Assembly: GCA_035317605.1 (NCBI GenBank)
Contig: DATHGT010000349.1
Location: forward strand, 1 to 16,171
Direction: 5' to 3'
Source: DATHGT01 sp035317605
GTDB taxonomy: Bacteria; Methylomirabilota; Methylomirabilia; Rokubacteriales; CSP1-6
Length of the DNA stretch: 16,171 bases
The position numbers and the translations under genes were made by a program. The notes beneath the pieces were generated by a model, which was not told the DNA's origin, did not search any database, and saw only the letters and a program-made list of their open reading frames with translations. Every line of letters starts with the position of its first letter. Positions within the stretch are counted from its first letter, which is position 1. Below are positions 14,622-16,171 of this stretch, one piece after another.

Positions 14622-14716
14622 GGAGGGGTGGCCGAGCCCGGTTGAAGGCGTCCGACTCGAAATCGGATAGGGGCTTAAACGGTCCCTCGGGGGTTCAAAT
14701 CCTCTCCCCTCCGCCA
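14622..14716 (+). tRNA. tRNA-Ser(CGA)
   Basis: A class II tRNA with a long variable arm. The acceptor stem GGAGGGG pairs with CCCCTCC (14706-14712), followed by discriminator G and an encoded CCA (14714-14716). The anticodon stem TCCGA/TCGGA encloses loop CTCGAAA, giving anticodon CGA at 14658-14660, which reads serine codon UCG. The variable arm (GGG...CCC) is about 16 bases. The T-loop is TTCAAAT, with a five-base T stem that includes two G-T pairs. Confidence 0.95.
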
Positions 14717-14747
14717 ATTTTTCCGCTTCCTCGTGTTCGCTTCCTCC

Positions 14748-14840
14748 GGAGGGGTGACCGAGCGGCCGAAGGTGCGGCACTGGAAATGCCGTGCATGGGT
14801 AATCCCTGTGCCGTGGGTTCAAATCCCACCCCCTCCGCCA
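14748..14840 (+). tRNA. tRNA-Ser(GGA)
   Basis: A second class II tRNA, 31 bases after the first. The acceptor stem GGAGGGG pairs with CCCCTCC (14830-14836), then G and an encoded CCA (14838-14840). The anticodon stem CGGCA/TGCCG encloses loop CTGGAAA, giving anticodon GGA at 14782-14784, which reads UCC and UCU. The variable arm is GCATGGGTAATCCCTGTGC. The T stem GTGGG/CCCAC is perfect. The two tRNAs share identical acceptor stems, as expected for recognition by the same seryl-tRNA synthetase, and are probably co-transcribed. Confidence 0.95.
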
Positions 14841-14846
14841 ATGGAC

Positions 14847-14876
14847 AATGGGGGGCCTGGCCACGGGCCCCCCATT
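14847..14876 (+). terminator. Terminator-like GC hairpin after the tRNA pair
   Basis: A perfect 11-bp stem, AATG6CC (14847-14857) with GGC6ATT (14866-14876), closes the octaloop TGGCCACG. It begins six bases after the CCA of tRNA-Ser(GGA). A short TTT and a C6 tract follow. It is the best-preserved copy of the hairpin also seen at 1443 and 15303. Confidence 0.65.
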
Positions 14877-14985
14877 TCCCCCCGATTCGCGTTGCGCTAC
14901 GGCTTCGCCGTAGCGGTCCTTGCTTCTTGGCGTACGGCTTCGCCGTGGCGGTCCTCGTTTGTGGCGCCACAGCTTTCGTGGCGGT
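14877..14985 (+). repeat. Composite palindromic repeat, block A
   Basis: After the C6 tract comes ATTCGCGTT (from 14885) and a 9-bp hairpin with a TTC loop (stem 14895-14903 with 14907-14915). A spacer GTCCTTGCTTCTTGGC follows, then a second TTC-loop palindrome (TACGGCTTCGCCGTG, about 14933-14947) and a degenerate third (stem CGCCAC 14965-14970 with GTGGCG 14978-14983). Bases 14885-14935 match 15336-15386 at 48 of 51 positions. It lies directly upstream of the SRP RNA gene. Confidence 0.75.
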
Positions 14986-14987
14986 CG

Positions 14988-15019
14988 TTGTCATCGGCGT
15001 AATCGGCGTGGGGTACACT
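14988..15019 (+). promoter_or_regulatory. Putative SRP RNA promoter
   Basis: TACACT at 15014-15019, in the context GGGGTACACT, lies 7-8 bases before the predicted RNA start near 15027. A -35-like TTGTCA is at 14988-14993, but the 20-base spacer is longer than usual. Confidence 0.4.
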
Positions 15020-15026
15020 CTCGATG

Positions 15027-15297
15027 TGGTCGTGCTAGACGGGGAGGTAGCGGTGCCCTGTAACCCGCAATCCGCTCCAGCGGGGTCGAATTCCCGCCTG
15101 AGGGCGAGTCGTGTTGAATGAGCCTCATGGGGCGGCGTTGAAGGTTGGGCCCCACGCAACGAGAATCGTCGAACCCCGCCAGGCCCGGAAGGGAGCAACG
15201 GTAAGGCGACCCTCTCGTGTGCCGTGGGAGTACCTGACCGGAGCAGGTCCTGTGGGGAGATCGCAGGACGGCCCGTTCGAGGGCGGGTGCACGATCA
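15027..15297 (+). ncRNA. ffs: Signal recognition particle RNA, large bacterial type
   Basis: The 3' half contains the universal SRP54-binding helix 8 motif: CCAGGCCCGGAAGGGAGCA (from about 15179), flanked by pairing arms CAACGAGA and TCTCGTGTG. The 5' half reads CGTGCTAGACGGGGAGGTAG then CGGTGCCCTGTAACCCGCA, which matches the Alu domain of the long Bacillus-type SRP RNA rather than the short 4.5S form. Bases 15027-15035 (TGGTCGTGC) pair with 15289-15297 (GCACGATCA) through nine pairs including one G-T, closing the molecule at about 271 nt. It acts with Ffh in co-translational membrane targeting. Its position between tRNA-Ser and dnaX matches the order known in Bacillus. Ends are good to a few bases. 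Confidence 0.93.
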
Positions 15298-15302
15298 TGA
15301 AC

Positions 15303-15327
15303 TTGGGGGGCCCCGATGGCCCCCCAA
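15303..15327 (+). terminator. Terminator-like GC hairpin after SRP RNA
   Basis: A stem of TTG6CC (15303-15312) with GGC6AA (15318-15327) encloses a five-base loop CCGAT. It starts about six bases after the SRP RNA 3' end and is followed by A and CCCCCC, as at 1471. It is the third member of the hairpin family, with a shortened loop. Confidence 0.6.
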
Positions 15328-15486
15328 ACCCCCCAATTCGCGTTTCGCCACGGCTTCGCCGTGGCGGTCCTTGCTTCTTGGCGTACCGCTCGGCCGTGGC
15401 AGTTCTCGCGTTCGCGTACGGTTTCGCCGTGGCGATCCTTGCTTCTCGGCGTACCGCTCGGCCGTGGCAGTTCTCGCGTTTCGCGG
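15328..15486 (+). repeat. Composite palindromic repeat, block B, with 68-bp tandem duplication
   Basis: The block starts with CCCCCC and ATTCGCGTT like block A, then a 9-bp TTC-loop hairpin (15346-15354 with 15358-15366). A 68-base unit at 15349-15416 is repeated at 15417-15485 with few changes: the second halves (GTACCGCTCGGCCGTGGCAG onward, 15383-15412 and 15451-15480) are identical over 30 bases. The block fills the whole gap between the SRP RNA and dnaX and carries no gene. Confidence 0.8.
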
Positions 15487-15499
15487 CGATCGGCAATCA

Positions 15500-16171
15500 G
15501 TGACTGACTACCAGGTTCTCGCGCGGAAGTGGCGGCCGCAGACGTTCGAGGCGGTCGTGGGGCAGGACGCGATCACCCGCACGGTGAAGAACGCGCTGGT
15601 GTCCGGACGCATCGCGCATGCGTATCTGTTCGCGGGACCGCGGGGCGTCGGCAAGACGACCACGGCGCGGTTGCTGGCGCGTGCGCTCCTGTGCCCCGAG
15701 CGGACGGACGCGGAGCCGTGCGGGACGTGTGTCGCGTGCCGCGAGGCGCAGACCGGAGCCACCGTCGACATCATCGAGATCGACGCGGCCTCGAACCGGG
15801 GGATCGACGAGATCCGGGCGCTGCGCGAGAACGTGAAGTACGCGCCGTCGCGGGGACGCTACAAGGTCTACATCGTCGACGAGGTGCATCAGCTCACCGC
15901 CCACGCCTTCGACGCCCTGCTCAAGACGCTGGAAGAGCCGCCGCCCCACGTGGTGTTCGTGCTCGCCACCACCGACCCGCGCGATATACCAGCCACCGTG
16001 CTCTCGCGCGTGCAGCGCTTCGACTTTCGTCCGATCGCCCCCGACGCGCTGGTGGCCAGCCTCACCCGCATCCTCGAGGAAGAGCGCGTGAAGTTCGACG
16101 CGGCGTCGCTGCCGATCGTGGCCCGCGCCGCCGAGGGCTCGCTGCGCGACGCGCTCTCGCTGCTCGACACC
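15500..16171 (+). CDS. dnaX: DNA polymerase III subunit gamma/tau (5' part)
   Basis: The first 224 residues of the clamp-loader ATPase; the gene runs off the window. The N-terminus VTDYQVLARKWRPQTFEAVVGQ is characteristic. Walker A is GPRGVGKTT (46-54). The zinc module has C65, C74, C77 and C80 (PCGTCVAC). IDAASNRGIDEIR (94-106) follows, then Walker B VYIVDEVHQL (123-132), LLKTLEEPP (140-148) and the arginine-finger segment LSRVQRFDF (168-176), where SRVQ replaces the more common SRCQ. The protein loads the beta sliding clamp at the replication fork. I chose GTG 15500, which gives the standard N-terminus; no clear Shine-Dalgarno site precedes it, since the leader is repeat block B. Whether a programmed frameshift makes gamma cannot be judged here. 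Confidence 0.95.
   Translation, partial: MTDYQVLARKWRPQTFEAVVGQDAITRTVKNALVSGRIAHAYLFAGPRGVGKTTTARLLARALLCPERTDAEPCGTCVACREAQTGATVDIIEIDAASNRGIDEIRALRENVKYAPSRGRYKVYIVDEVHQLTAHAFDALLKTLEEPPPHVVFVLATTDPRDIPATVLSRVQRFDFRPIAPDALVASLTRILEEERVKFDAASLPIVARAAEGSLRDALSLLDT

Noticed and set aside
15349..15485. Tandem repeats as a CRISPR array
   Set aside because: Only two 68-base units with no unique spacers between conserved repeats, and no cas genes.
14369..15503. Several open frames across the tRNA, SRP RNA and repeat region
   Set aside because: They run through two tRNAs, the SRP RNA and palindromic repeats, giving repeated peptides such as GFAVAVLASWRT. They are translations of structured non-coding DNA.

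Overview
The window is high-GC, tightly packed bacterial chromosome. One region looks like housekeeping DNA: two tRNA-Ser genes, a large-type SRP RNA and the start of dnaX. The rest is accessory metabolism and envelope genes. GTG and TTG starts, strong GGAGG ribosome sites, and a mix of UbiD, HpaB-like, luciferase-like, CoA-ligase and Rieske genes suggest an uncultured soil or subsurface lineage of the Rokubacteria/NC10 (Methylomirabilota) kind. That assignment is an inference from gene content, not from a marker gene.

Layout. 1-1430: the tail of an unknown gene, a Uma2-family nuclease-like gene, and a secreted endostatin/C-type-lectin-like protein ending in a strong GC hairpin. 1501-3030: a UbiD-family prFMN decarboxylase, convergent with a minus-strand pair (3032-4368) made of a WXXGXW-repeat lipoprotein and a membrane-anchored protein of unknown function. 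4453-5754: a class III nucleotidyl cyclase with one transmembrane helix and a C-terminal extension. It overlaps tail to tail with a minus-strand pair (5696-7701): an exosortase/archaeosortase-family membrane protein and a secreted protein of unknown family. 7879-10992: a plus-strand run of an LLM flavin monooxygenase, an acyl-CoA synthetase and a DinB-fold protein. 10996-12522: a convergent HpaB/4-hydroxyphenylacetate-hydroxylase-like flavoprotein. 12583-12846: a small putative zinc protein. 12983-14248: a Rieske oxygenase alpha subunit. 14262-14459: a small hydrophilic protein. 14622-16171: tRNA-Ser(CGA), tRNA-Ser(GGA), SRP RNA, dnaX (cut by the window edge).

How the genes may work together. 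UbiD, LLM oxidoreductase, CoA ligase, HpaB-like hydroxylase and Rieske oxygenase are all enzyme types used to open, hydroxylate, decarboxylate or CoA-activate aromatic or other recalcitrant organic acids. No reductase, ferredoxin or transporter partner is present, so they read as a loose catabolic island rather than one defined pathway. The exosortase and its neighbour are probably co-transcribed, but the neighbour has no recognisable PEP-CTERM-like sorting tail.

The most unusual non-coding feature is a composite repeat. A G6CC/GGC6 hairpin is followed by a C-tract and, in two of three copies, by tandem UUC-loop palindromes. The two full copies exactly bracket the SRP RNA gene. The hairpin part alone follows the lectin-like gene. 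Between the two full copies, one stem shows a compensatory base-pair change.
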